Part shown: positions 1-10,227 of the stretch, one piece after another
Numbering within the stretch: position 1 is the first letter of the stretch
Layout of the letters: each line of letters opens with the position of its first letter
Source of the DNA: Juglans regia
Lineage: Eukaryota > Streptophyta > Magnoliopsida > Fagales > Juglandaceae
NCBI RefSeq assembly: GCF_001411555.2
Contig: NC_049907.1
Span: 3,666,243 to 3,730,242 of the forward strand
DNA: 64,000 bases
Direction of reading: 5' to 3'
Position numbers and translations under genes: made by a program
The notes under the pieces: generated by a model
The model's input: only the letters and a program-made list of their open reading frames with translations
Told to the model about the DNA's origin: nothing
Databases searched by the model: none

Positions 1-1589
1 TGGCCAATAGGATGACCTTCTGTAGGACCCATTGGTGGCTACTTTTGTCGGGTATGGATTGCATGCAGCGACACCAATTCCTTTCCTCCACATGATCACA
101 AAAGTAGGGTAGTTAGCGTCAGCGCGTACAAAACACGCCCACGTAGGATATGGCTTTTTTTCTTCTTTTTTTTTTTTTTTTTGGCCTTCGCCCTTTGGCG
201 GCGACGGGAGACTGTGGAAAAAAAAGGGAGAGAATATGTTCCAATCCGGTGATGGAGCATTATTATTGTTATCACTCACTCACAAAGCCATCTGTCCGTC
301 CGTTCTGTTTTACGTACAGTAAAGAAACCACACATCCCACCGTTGGCTCCGGCACTCTTTGCTAATCCCCAACCCCACCTTTGCGTGTCTATAAGAATCC
401 ACGTGTACATGATTTCGTTCAAAGCTGCCAGCTCCAAGCTGTACTTACTCTGTTTTTTTTCTTGGTGCTTCCAATAATTCCATATCAATTCAGATATATA
501 TTTGGTTTTATAATTTTGTTAAAAAAAATTCAAGAAAAAATTCAACTTCTCATCATGAAATATATATATATCAAGGTTGGTTATGTTAAAACGCTTGATC
601 TATTGTCTTTTGCTCTTCTCTTTGATCCATACATCACACCCAAAAGTACTTTTCAAAGCAATGTTTGTTGCTTTGAAGCAATGCTTTGAAACCAAATGCT
701 TATTGCTCGAGTCTCGCGGCCACCATGCTTAAGCTATATACACACACCACTTAAATCGATATGATCATCATCGATCTTTAAGATTTAATCAATCGTATAT
801 GTTTGTTACCGTTTGAATTTGCATATCTTAAAAATTAACAAAATTATAATTTATCTAATTTATTGTATCTATCTATATATGTTTGTGCTTTTCTTAAAAT
901 CAAGAGCTGATCTCATGCTCCCAATCTCCTACATCCTAAGAATGGAAAACTACTACAACAATCCGTTTCCAACCAAAAATCACACCGCTACATCAATGTA
1001 ACACCATATTTGTTGCTATCATGCACCCTAGCTACCATGCAACCAATGCAATACATGATCACTATATAGTTCATGAGAAATTATATGTACAGTTATAGAG
1101 TACGCAAGTATCGGACACTCCTTTTGGAATAAGTAAGTAGATATGGGATCTATATTAAAAAATTAATTTCTTAATATATAATGGACCCTATTTTTTTTCA
1201 AAAAGAATACACAGTACTTACACAACTCATAACGGTAATATCTAACATTACTCATAGTTCATTGCCACTCTTTTTAAGTAGTTCATGATTTTCAAGTAAC
1301 TTATTGTAGTTTATTTTGAAAAAAAAAAAAAATTCATTTTGTAGCATTTTTAAAAACTAGTTTGAGAAACCTTTAGAAATACTCTTGACCCCTACATGAT
1401 TGTAATTATTTTCTCTCTCTAAGAATATTACTAACATGATTACAACAACAAAAAAAAAATCTTGCATGCATGTGGTGCGAAGGAATGGAAAGGCTTAGAG
1501 CCTTTTTGCCATTTCCGACGGTACCAAAAGCGCGCATAGCCAATAATGAACTCTTTATTAGATATATAGAAAAAGAAGATGAGTACTGC

Positions 1590-1623
1590 TTTCTTCTTCT
1601 TCTTCTTCTTCTTCTTCTTCTTT
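1590..1623. repeat. (CTT)n microsatellite
   Basis: About ten uninterrupted CTT/TTC triplets, followed by a T-rich run. The leucine- and phenylalanine-rich open frame across it is a by-product of the repeat. Confidence 0.9.
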
Positions 1624-2519
1624 TCCTTCTTTTTTTTTTTCAGTATTCGAAAATCACAATTTCTCTTTTTAAAATAGAAAATTCCACTAATAAATAATAT
1701 TTTTTTTTATACTTTTTTAAACTAAAATCTACTTTTTTACAAGGGCTTGTATGAGACTTGTCTGTTTAGAATTTGTACAAATCATTTATCTTCTTAAAGT
1801 ATTATCCTATTTCTCGTTGCCTGACGTTCGATCTACAGTGGTGATAGTGAAAGAGCAGGGGTAAAGTACTCCATGGCTGAGATGTGTTAATGTTCAGTGT
1901 GATGCCTTTAACAAGGGGCTGGGAAAGTTTGAGCACCTGCAAAAAGATGTTTTGGGTCCTCTTATGGACGAGTAGCACTCATGTCTCAATCAAAGCAAGC
2001 TGAATGATGTGTTTCATCACCAATTTAATTCCTTTTTCTATTCTCTTTTACCTTCTTTTTTATATATATAGTTATATAAATGGGTTTATAAATGATTCAT
2101 TCTTTATACTAGTTCTTTATGAGGTATCCAATGCGACTACGTTTGGCAGCCTTTAATCATTTAATATTGAAGCTAGCTAAGGAATTTTGATGAAATAAAT
2201 TAAAGTAGAGAGCTTATCATGCAGTTTATAGCTTAAATGAGAATGGATAATTGAAATCGTTTTTCTATTGTTTGACCGAATTGGATCATCCGATGCAGAG
2301 AGGATGCTTGTATAGGATCAATATTGCTCGAAAATTCTACACGAACAGCATTAAATGATGTCGGGTACTGTAGTACATGATAATATGTCTAATTAATACT
2401 TTCTTTAAAATTAGAGCTGCATCGAATTTGATAATGCGAGTAGATCAGATGAAACAGATTGTTAATAGGATAAAATTGAAGGGGGAAAAAACACCCATCA
2501 AATATTTAACTCCAGCTAA

Positions 2520-2524
<5 letters not shown>

Positions 2525-2551
<27 letters not shown>
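2525..2551. repeat. (TA)n microsatellite
   Basis: Thirteen or so perfect TA dinucleotides in intergenic DNA. It is likely to be length-polymorphic. Confidence 0.9.
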
Positions 2552-2967
2552 GAGCCTTGTTAGGTACAAAGTCTTGTTAGGTATGAGCAGTTTAGCTCAT
2601 CAAACAGCGTATCGACGTTAACATGATTTTTTTTATTAAAAAAAATAAAAAAATAAAAATTTTAAGAGAATAAAAAATCATCTGTCTCATGAAAATCATT
2701 TATGTATTCAATTCGTACCGTTTCATTAAATAGATACCTTATATGTCAGTATTGGTGCGCAGTTTGATGCGTGAACTCGCTTACAAGAGGACTTTCTATA
2801 TATATAATGAGTTTGGTAATATCGATCACATACTTAAGCAAATAGGATATAGTTAGCTAGCTACATGCATGAAATTCAAGGATTCAACAAAAGGCAAAAG
2901 AATAACATGATTGATTAATAAGTAACTATTAGAACCGGTGGAATTGGAATCATTTACTTGTGGAAAA

Positions 2968-3170
2968 TGCTACTTTGACACCTCATATTATTTTTTTTTC
3001 TTTAGTTAATAGTTAAGGAAGTAACTATTTGTGTATTGATATTTTTTTATATTTTTTAAAATGATAAAAAAATATATGAATAAAAATTTGAAAATAAAAT
3101 GAGAAGATAAATTTGTGCTAGCTAGGTGGCACGCCCAGCGGTCAATACTGGACGACAGCCTAGCACAACT
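2968..3170 (+). repeat. Small non-autonomous element (family B) ending in a hairpin
   Basis: It starts with AATGCTACTTTGACAC and runs through an AT-rich body carrying the phrase TTAATAGTTAAGGAAGTAACTA. It ends in a GC-richer tail where GCTAGG (3121-3126) pairs with CCTAGC (3159-3164) around an inner GCCCAG. A second copy with the same body and tail lies in a U2AF65 intron at about 61171-61390. The class is unknown: it could be a MITE, or a Helitron- or SINE-like unit because of the terminal hairpin. Confidence 0.55.
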
Positions 3171-3178
3171 CTTTACTT

Positions 3179-3330
3179 GTTTGGATTGAGAGAGTATCTC
3201 AACTTATCTCATCTAATCATTACAATTTTTTCAAACTTTCACACAAAATATAATAAACAATTCAATTTTTTCAAATTTAAAAAAAATATATTTTATTCAA
3301 CTTTCAATTAATTTCATCATCTTAGTATAT
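3179..3330 (-). mobile_element. MITE family A, truncated copy
   Basis: It begins GTTTGGATTGAGAG and continues with the reverse-orientation body of family A (CTCATCTAATCATTAC, then AT-rich). The far terminal repeat is not recognisable, so this copy is truncated or decayed. Confidence 0.6.
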
Positions 3331-4252
3331 TGTGTCACAGCATTTAAGCAAGCATCTTTAAAAAAAATGTTACATATTAATCAAATGTAAACATTAGAAA
3401 AAGAATATAGATCATCAGCGTCATGTCGGTAGCTAGGGTTCCTAATTAGAAGTTTCTGCATGCATGGTTCATACTTGGAGACCATGAATTAGAACTATAT
3501 AATAATACGATGAAAAACAAAAAAAAAAACCAAACACTGGAATAAGAATTTCAAAGGATTCATGCATTCTAATTATAAGAATCTTCAAATTAAACAACAA
3601 TATATATATATATATTTTGGAACACATTTTTCTTAATCACTAATCAAACTCGTGTTTAATGTACAAAGACAAGGACATGACATGACATGATGAAGTATTC
3701 TCTGAGAATTATACTTATAAATTATAAATTATTCGTCAAATACTTAGCAAGCAAGGCTCTGAAAACACTGAATGCACGCGGGGATAGAGGGAGGGAGGAA
3801 GCTTGTTGAATACAAAAGATGATGAATAGGGGTTGAGATTCTAGCTAGTACTGATCATCATCGACTTTATATCATGCATTCAAATAAAAGATGAATGGTC
3901 TCACCCCCACTTCTCAAAAGGAAAAGCCAGTGGAGCTAGCTGTGGAAATATCATGATCTCATGGGTACGTATATATATATAATGCTGGCGGATCTTCTAT
4001 CGTCTATTTATTGTACTGTGAAATCCTTCCTTGACATGAAGGGGATCTTTAGGATATGTTGGTTTTGCTTTGGAGAAAAAAAAAAAAAAAAAAAAAACAC
4101 CCCTTGATTCAATTATTAGTTTATTTATCACCACCAGTTATTTCTTTTTTGTGTGATTCCTTGATCTACAGGCACTTTGTACGTGTCCCCACTCTTTGAT
4201 ACTGATCTCATTACCAGTTAAATTAAGTACATAGTGGTCCATAATAATCTCG

Positions 4253-4480
4253 TATGAATAATGTTATAATACAGTCTCATTTTGCTCTTTCATTTTTACC
4301 GTTTAATTAATTTATATATTTAATTTGTTTTTTTTTTACTTACTAATTAAGTGAGTGACTGTTAGTATATTAATATATTTTTTATTTTTTAAAAATAATT
4401 AAATATGTTAAAAAAGTATAATATAATAAAATAAAAAATAAAATTTATACTAGAAGGTCAAAATTGAGCCGCACACTAGC
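4253..4480. repeat. Family B-like AT-rich element
   Basis: Diverged copy of the small family seen at 2968 and 24595. It shares the layout 'TTTTTTACTTACTAATTAAG... GTATATTAATATATTT' followed by an A-rich half. Ends are not clear. Confidence 0.35.
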
Positions 4481-4736
4481 ACTACCCAATTCCATATTTA
4501 TGTGGTGTCTTTCGTGCCCACCTGAACTAACATGAGTCCATGTCCAACACGGATTTTCCACTTGATGATTAGGAATTTTTCAGGCCGGTCAAAGTCTTCA
4601 GGCCAGAGGTGGATTTTGATGAGTAGTAGTACTACTTACACTTTGGGGGCGGTTGAGTACAGAAACGAGACACTGAATTTCAAACTCATCATGTTAGATC
4701 ATATGGATTTTGAGCAGTACTACTTACACTGGGGAC

Positions 4737-5064
4737 GTTTGGGACACAGAGATAGATACAGAATTTTTAAAATTTTTTATAATTTCATTTTCAAACATCA
4801 CTTAAATATAAAATAATTTTTAATTTTAAATATAAACTTTTTAATCTAATTATTACCTTATCATTATCAAAATATAAAAATCAACACAACTTTTACAAAT
4901 TTTAAAACAAAAATTATATTTAAAAATTATATTCAAACAGTTTTTTAACTTTATAATATTTTTATTCAATATTTTCTCTAATTTTTTAAAACTCAATAAA
5001 ATATCTTAACTTAAATTATTTCATTACTATTCAAAAAAAATTGAGATATTCTAAGTGTCTAAAC
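4737..5064. mobile_element. MITE-like element family C, 328 bp
   Basis: The left end GTTTGGGACACAGAGAT is an imperfect inverted copy of the right end (AAGTGTCTAAAC at 5053-5064). The interior is AT-rich and non-coding, with no transposase. A related element occupies intron 3 of the cupin gene at about 11140-11451. Confidence 0.6.
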
Positions 5065-5137
5065 CAGCCCTCATCTTAGATTGTAACATGGTGCATTTTA
5101 AATGATTTATAAATTCAATCATATAAATAAAGGGCTG

Positions 5138-5337
5138 GTTTGGATTCAGAGATGAGATGAGATAGTTTTAGATGAAATATTAAAGTTGAAAACAAATATT
5201 GTTAGAATTATTTTTTTAATATTATTATTATTTTGAGATTTGAAAAAATTAAATTGTTTATTATATTTTGTGTAAAAATTTAAAAAAGTTATAATGATGA
5301 GATGATAAATGAGATGAAACATTTTCTGAATCTAAAC
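5138..5337 (+). mobile_element. MITE family A, intact-looking copy
   Basis: Terminal inverted repeats are 13 bp with one mismatch: GTTTGGATTCAGA at 5138-5150 and TCTGAATCTAAAC at 5325-5337. The subterminal part carries GATGAGATGAGAT and the body is AT-rich (AAATTGTTTATTATATTTTG). It has no coding capacity. This is one of about 17 family A copies in the window, a typical structure for a non-autonomous DNA transposon. Confidence 0.8.
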
Positions 5338-5344
5338 AAGATTA

Positions 5345-6433
5345 AAAAGTAATTACTTACTTAAAACATAGTACATCGCCTTGCGTGATGATAAAATTTA
5401 ATGAACAACTTTTTTCTTAAAGTTATTTAGGCAATAGAAAATTTTTCTTCGTTGGCTTTCAAATACAAACAGCCCAAGCCAACTTTCTGAATGGATTCCT
5501 TGAAATGGCTACCGATAAGCAACTTTTGCAAGTTAAATAGTCGGTACCTGGAAAAGCAAATCCCTAAAGCAGCCTTGATTTTTGTCCTGAACCCGTGATT
5601 TAGGCTTCCATCAAATCAATCAGGCACCTCCAATACACTGTTGCAGATTTTAGCCCAAAAGATCAGAACTTCAAGTCCAAAAAGGGCTCGATCAAATCTC
5701 AGCCTGAGCTCCCACTCATAAAACTATGGGAAAGCCCATATAAAAACCTACTAAGCAAAAGCCCTTTTATCAATCTACCTGAAGTAGAACTCAAAAGTCA
5801 AAACCCAATTTCCAATTTGCAAGTAATCTGGCTGAGAGGTTAGGATAGTTAGATATTTGAAATTTAAATAAAATATTATTTTTTAATATTATTATTAAGA
5901 ATTTATACGGTCGATACTCTTCTCTCAACCGCGTCAAATAGTATCTTGCCACGTAGACTCCACGTCAACCTACTGGTAAACCACGATTCAGAGCAAGAAA
6001 AAATTTTGTGCGACATGCGTCCTCCTTCCTCCCCCTCTCTCTCTTTGAATTGCCTTTACAATAAAACATTCGAGCAATGTACACCGTCAAAAATAAGAGA
6101 AATAATATTTATAACTGTGAGTGTATAAATATTATACAATTATTTTTAAAAAAATAAATATAAAATTTATATAAAAAAATTAATTTTTTAATAATAAATT
6201 TCACACTTTTTTAAAACGTACATAATACTTATATACTCCACACTTACGCGTAACATTACTCAAAAAAAAAAAAAAAAGCGAGGAGCAGAGGCCACCGTCG
6301 GATACCCATCGAAGAGCAGGGCCCTACCGTCGAAAAACCTTCGAGGAGTAGGGGTGGAAATTGACCGAAACCCACTCCCATTCTCGAATTCCCGTCCACG
6401 CGATCCCTCTCTCTCTCAACGACATCGAATAGC

Positions 6434-6472
<39 letters not shown>

Positions 6473-8319
6473 CCACCGTAAGTCACCATAGTTGCGGGTC
6501 TTGAATTTCCAGTTCAAAGAGTGATCTTCATTTTTGAAATTGTGTTTAAAAAACTAATTTCCAGTTCAATAATTTGGTCTTGTTTGTTTGAATTTTCTGA
6601 TTATGATATTGATAGAAACATGTTTTAATTGATGCTGTGAGTATTGTGATGTAATAAGGATTCGGTGGAGTTATGAATGGCAGCTACAAGAATGGAAATG
6701 AGAGACACATGAAAGGTGTTCGATGAAAGGTTTCAAAGAGCCACAAGTTAAAATCACATTCAAACACTATACGATATTGCTGGTGCTTTTTATTCCAAGT
6801 CATTGGATGAAATTCTTGCTTTAATTTCGACCATTTTAATTTAGTTTGAAAATGGAAGAAAGGTCAGGTTCATCAATTACTTACTAAACAAATGATTATT
6901 TTTATTTATTGAAAGTTTGACCAAACATGATTCAAAATCAAGGAACATTGAATTCTCACAGTTCCCTTCAATTCATTGGCTTGTTTTTCAGAAACTATAT
7001 GATCAAGGGGCCAGGAATTTATTCACATTCAATTTAGCATTGTTAAAAACTAGCAATTCAGTCAATGAGGCTGCAAATGGACTGTAACTCAAAAAAAAAA
7101 TTCACATTCAGTTTACTCATGTTTTCTTTCCTTTTAATTTTTTCATTTCAGTACCTTCACTTCAGATCCACTTATTTGGTGGACACATTGATACTTGAGA
7201 ACCCAGAAAGTTGCATCAGTAGGCATGAGAAACACTCATTCTCTTCATTCATTTATTTTACTTCGTTTTCATGATAAAGACATCTACTTTTAACTCTTTC
7301 TTTCCTGTAATTGGCCCACGATTGTCTGTCAATATTAGATTTTCCTCCTAAGTATTGGTACAACAAAGCAATTATATGTAGCTTCTGTGCTTCCTAAAGA
7401 CTTTATGGCCGTAGTTGAGCCTAGATTTCCAATCCTCTCTCGCATTACTGTTATGCGAGATTGTATGACTGGTTAATGGCTCCCTCCATTAATTATGACT
7501 CCCAAGATGTAATGGAAGATGCTGAAAGCTACAAGTTAGAAACCGGTAAGATTCACATTTGAAAATTATTTTCATATATTATTTTCAATTAATTATATGT
7601 TTAACATAATTTTTTTTTCATGTAGAGATAACTTTGAAGAATATTTTAAATGGGGTCGATTGAAGATTACTTGAAGTACTTTTACTTGTTGATTGGTTAA
7701 TCCAAGAGTAAGACCATTTTTGCTTGTTGATTGGTTAAGTCATTGATTTCTAATGTAACTGCTGTATTGCTTGAAGTACATATGCTGTATCAATATGTAA
7801 CTGAATAGTCACACCTTTGATTTTGATTGTTATTCCTGTTTTATCCCTTGCCCAAGTTACTCATGAAGTTTATCTTTAATTAAAAAAATGTCAACTAGAG
7901 TACTTGGCATCACTCTCATGACTCTCACGGATTAGACATTTTAATTTGAGATTCCATAAGGTCAGACTCCAATTGAACAAGAGAAACACAGTTGAATCAT
8001 TTGAACTTGTATTTCAGTCAGGGAGTTGTTTAGTACTCCAGCTATTATTCATTATTATTGCTTTGAGTTCAACACTTCTTGCAGAGAGAAAATAACATTA
8101 ATATACAGTCAGAATGCCATAAATGATTCTAATTAGTAATTAGTCATTATGAGTGTAGTTTGGCATAAATCAATTGTTTATTGTTCTGACAAGTTGATCT
8201 ACTAGTTATTCTGATCATGATCTATATATATATATATGATGCAAATTCCTTTAGATTAATACCTGCACATCAAGAACCCCATTTTTAATAAAAAAAAATC
8301 CCAGGAAAAATAATAAGAG
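5345..8319. other. Intergenic DNA with CT microsatellite and weak relics
   Basis: No gene is supported. A GC-richer island at about 6275-6480 contains a (CT)n run and could be an old 5' UTR, but no open frame follows it convincingly. At about 7395-7560 a broken frame reads roughly VVEPRFPILSRITVMRDCM, which resembles the linker region of hAT transposases, too short and interrupted to call with confidence. Confidence 0.5.
6436..6468. repeat. (CT)n microsatellite
   Basis: About 16 CT units, within a locally less AT-rich segment. Confidence 0.9.
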
Positions 8320-8443
8320 ATGGTGTCCAAAGTAGAAGAAGCCATGAAGGGGAAGCAGCAGCAACAGCCTCCTCCACAGCAGCAATTGCAGAAGCAAATA
8401 ATGCAGTGCAACAAAGGAAAATCAAGCAAGTTCAAGAGAAGCA
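8320..8443 (+). CDS. Possible first exon of a small Gln-rich protein
   Basis: An ATG at 8320 opens a frame of 63 codons. The first 41 or so residues are lysine- and glutamine-rich (poly-Q/P at residues 13-25, then QIMQCNKGKSSKFKRS). A good splice donor (AGCA|GTAAATG) follows at 8444, after which the frame changes character, so the coding exon probably ends there. I could not find a convincing second exon downstream. The segment GKSSKFKRSS looks like a conserved basic motif, but I cannot name the family. It could equally be a gene remnant or chance. Confidence 0.3.
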
Positions 8444-8511
8444 GTAAATGGAAATTCCCCTATCAGATCATTAACGGCTACCATCTATTGCAAAGTTTAC
8501 AATATGCATGA

Positions 8512-9355
8512 TATGTCAATAGAATGTGAATTCTGCAACTGGTACTTGAACTCGAAATTAAGCTCTTGGATTTATAAAAATTGAGTGCATTGAGTTAAGG
8601 GTACTCTATGAGTTTCTGTATCTGTTAGAGGTTTCCATCTACTGCAAAGTTTACAACTCCTTTGGATTTCTATTGATTGCTGCTCCAATTGGAGAGGGCT
8701 TAGTTATGAATTTTCCTTGTGGATCTTTCAGGATTGATGTAACTAAGATATTGCTCTTTTTGCCTTTTGGTATAATCAGGAAGTTACCTTTGGTTGGATT
8801 TTTCTTTTTGATGTAAACAGTTGTTAATTGTGTGTTAAATGCTTTAACAAACAGATTTTTTGTAAATGGATTTTTTCTCATTGAAATGTAGTGGATATAT
8901 CATAGATGCAAACCGGAAAATTCTTGGGCTTAAGAGTCTTATAAGAGACTAGCATATCTATGTATATATGGCAATTAACTAAGCACCATCAATATATAGC
9001 TGCCATGAAAAACAAGCAACATTACTGTACATGCAAGCTGTCCCATAAGGGTTTTTCACCTCCGTCACTAACAAGCCCTTCCCAGAATTCTTACACGATC
9101 TCGAAACACTCAAAAAAAAAAAAAATGATCAAGATATACCTCCTGACCAATTCTATGTTCATGATACCGTTCAAAATCAAAATGGCCAGAAAACTTAAAA
9201 GCATGTAAAGATCTTCCTTCTAGTGATTCAAATCAAAATAACTTTATATTTTTCTAGATCATAAAGAATTTATTTAAATTTTAAAAAAAAAAAATTCTGG
9301 TAATCGGGTATTCCAAAATCAAGTTCAAGTCGGAACAGTGAGTTTCGGATCGGGT
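8512..9355. other. Intergenic DNA, no supported gene
   Basis: It contains a near-duplicate of a 20-bp phrase (about 8483 and 8635, CCATCTA[TC]TGCAAAGTTTA) and several A-rich runs. Short open frames on both strands show no recognisable domain. Confidence 0.5.
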
Positions 9356-9359
9356 CAGG

Positions 9360-9738
9360 TGAACAGTCCTAAATTTGCCAGCAATGTATCTCGCTGCAAA
9401 AAGTTGTTTCCGCTACACATACCGTCACAAAAAATACTTGCAGCAACCCTTAACCGTGGTTTATTAACAGACTTTTGCGACGAATTATGATTTTTTTCGA
9501 CGAACCATAATCGCCAGAAATAATGTTTTTGCAACGATGATATGAGCAACTGGGGGATTTTTTGTGGCGATTGTATTCACTATTTACAGTGATTTTATTT
9601 CGCCGGAAATATGTTTATATCTAACGTTTTTTATAAATCGCTGGTAAAAAAAATATGGCATCCGATCTACAAATAATGTTTTGCAGCGTTTTTTGAACTT
9701 TTAGCGGCAAATTTGTAACACTCAGATTCCTAGTAGTG
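9360..9738. mobile_element. CACTA (En/Spm) transposon terminal relic
   Basis: The right edge (9721-9738), read on the minus strand, begins CACTACTAGGAATCTGAG, a standard CACTA-superfamily terminal inverted repeat. The adjacent 350 bp carry repeated short motifs of the type TTGCGACGA / CGCCGGAAA / GCAGCG, as expected for subterminal repeats. No matching CACTA start is seen on the left and no transposase is present, so this is a one-ended remnant or solo terminus. Confidence 0.6.
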
Positions 9739-10068
9739 AAATTTTCTGCTAGAAGTTCATAACATTACCGATTCTGCAAATTTAGATTCCTATATATCAC
9801 TCATGTCGCAACAATAAAGAAGTTTCTTTCCGCAATCAACGAAAGCCTGATAAACTTTTCTATCAACTTCATAAAACATATTTTTTATAAAATATTATTT
9901 ATTCTTCCAACCGGTCGCTACGTGCAGGGGCATACGTACGTGCACATAGCACCCTTACTAGTATATATATACTATATACGCCATTAATTACAAACCCCTC
10001 CATTCCCGATGAGAAAGAATCTCATCTGATTGGAATTTTGCGGGAAAGACTTGGACCAAATCACCTGC

Positions 10069-10092
10069 CACGTGTGCATGAACATGCACGTG
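10069..10092 (+). promoter_or_regulatory. Composite palindromic G-box / RY element
   Basis: CACGTG at 10069-10074 is followed by TGCATG (inverted RY) at 10075-10080, two bases, then CATGCA (RY) at 10083-10088 overlapping a second CACGTG at 10087-10092. The arms form a near-perfect palindrome with one extra T. G-boxes bind bZIP/bHLH factors, and RY motifs bind B3 factors (ABI3, FUS3, LEC2) in seed promoters. It lies about 50 bp upstream of the TATA box of the cupin gene, so seed or ABA control is a reasonable inference. A further ACGT core (GACACGTAG) lies near 10105. Confidence 0.6.
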
Positions 10093-10138
10093 TCCATGAA
10101 GAAAGACACGTAGCTCTTTTGCTTCTCGTCACCTCCTT

Positions 10139-10146
10139 CTATATAG
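10139..10146 (+). promoter_or_regulatory. TATA box of the cupin gene
   Basis: CTATATAG, 82 bp upstream of the preferred start codon at 10228. It predicts a transcription start near 10170 and a 5' UTR of about 60 bases. Confidence 0.6.
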
Positions 10147-10227
10147 ACCCTCAAACTCCAACGCCATGAACCCATGATCATTTCATCTCAACAACTTTCG
10201 TCTCTAGATCATCTGCAAGAAAAAACA

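Larger units (their letters stand above)
1..2965. other. AT-rich intergenic DNA, no supported gene
   Basis: Only short open frames without recognisable domains or splice-linked exons are seen on either strand. The stretch holds homopolymer runs (for example poly-T near 165-182), a CTT microsatellite near 1590 and a TA microsatellite near 2525. A less AT-rich patch at about 1810-2010 looks different in composition but gave no protein similarity I recognise. I see nothing functional to call. Confidence 0.6.

Noticed and set aside
10174..10227. Upstream in-frame start for the cupin protein
   Set aside because: It would place 18 residues before a signal peptide that begins cleanly at the ATG at 10228.
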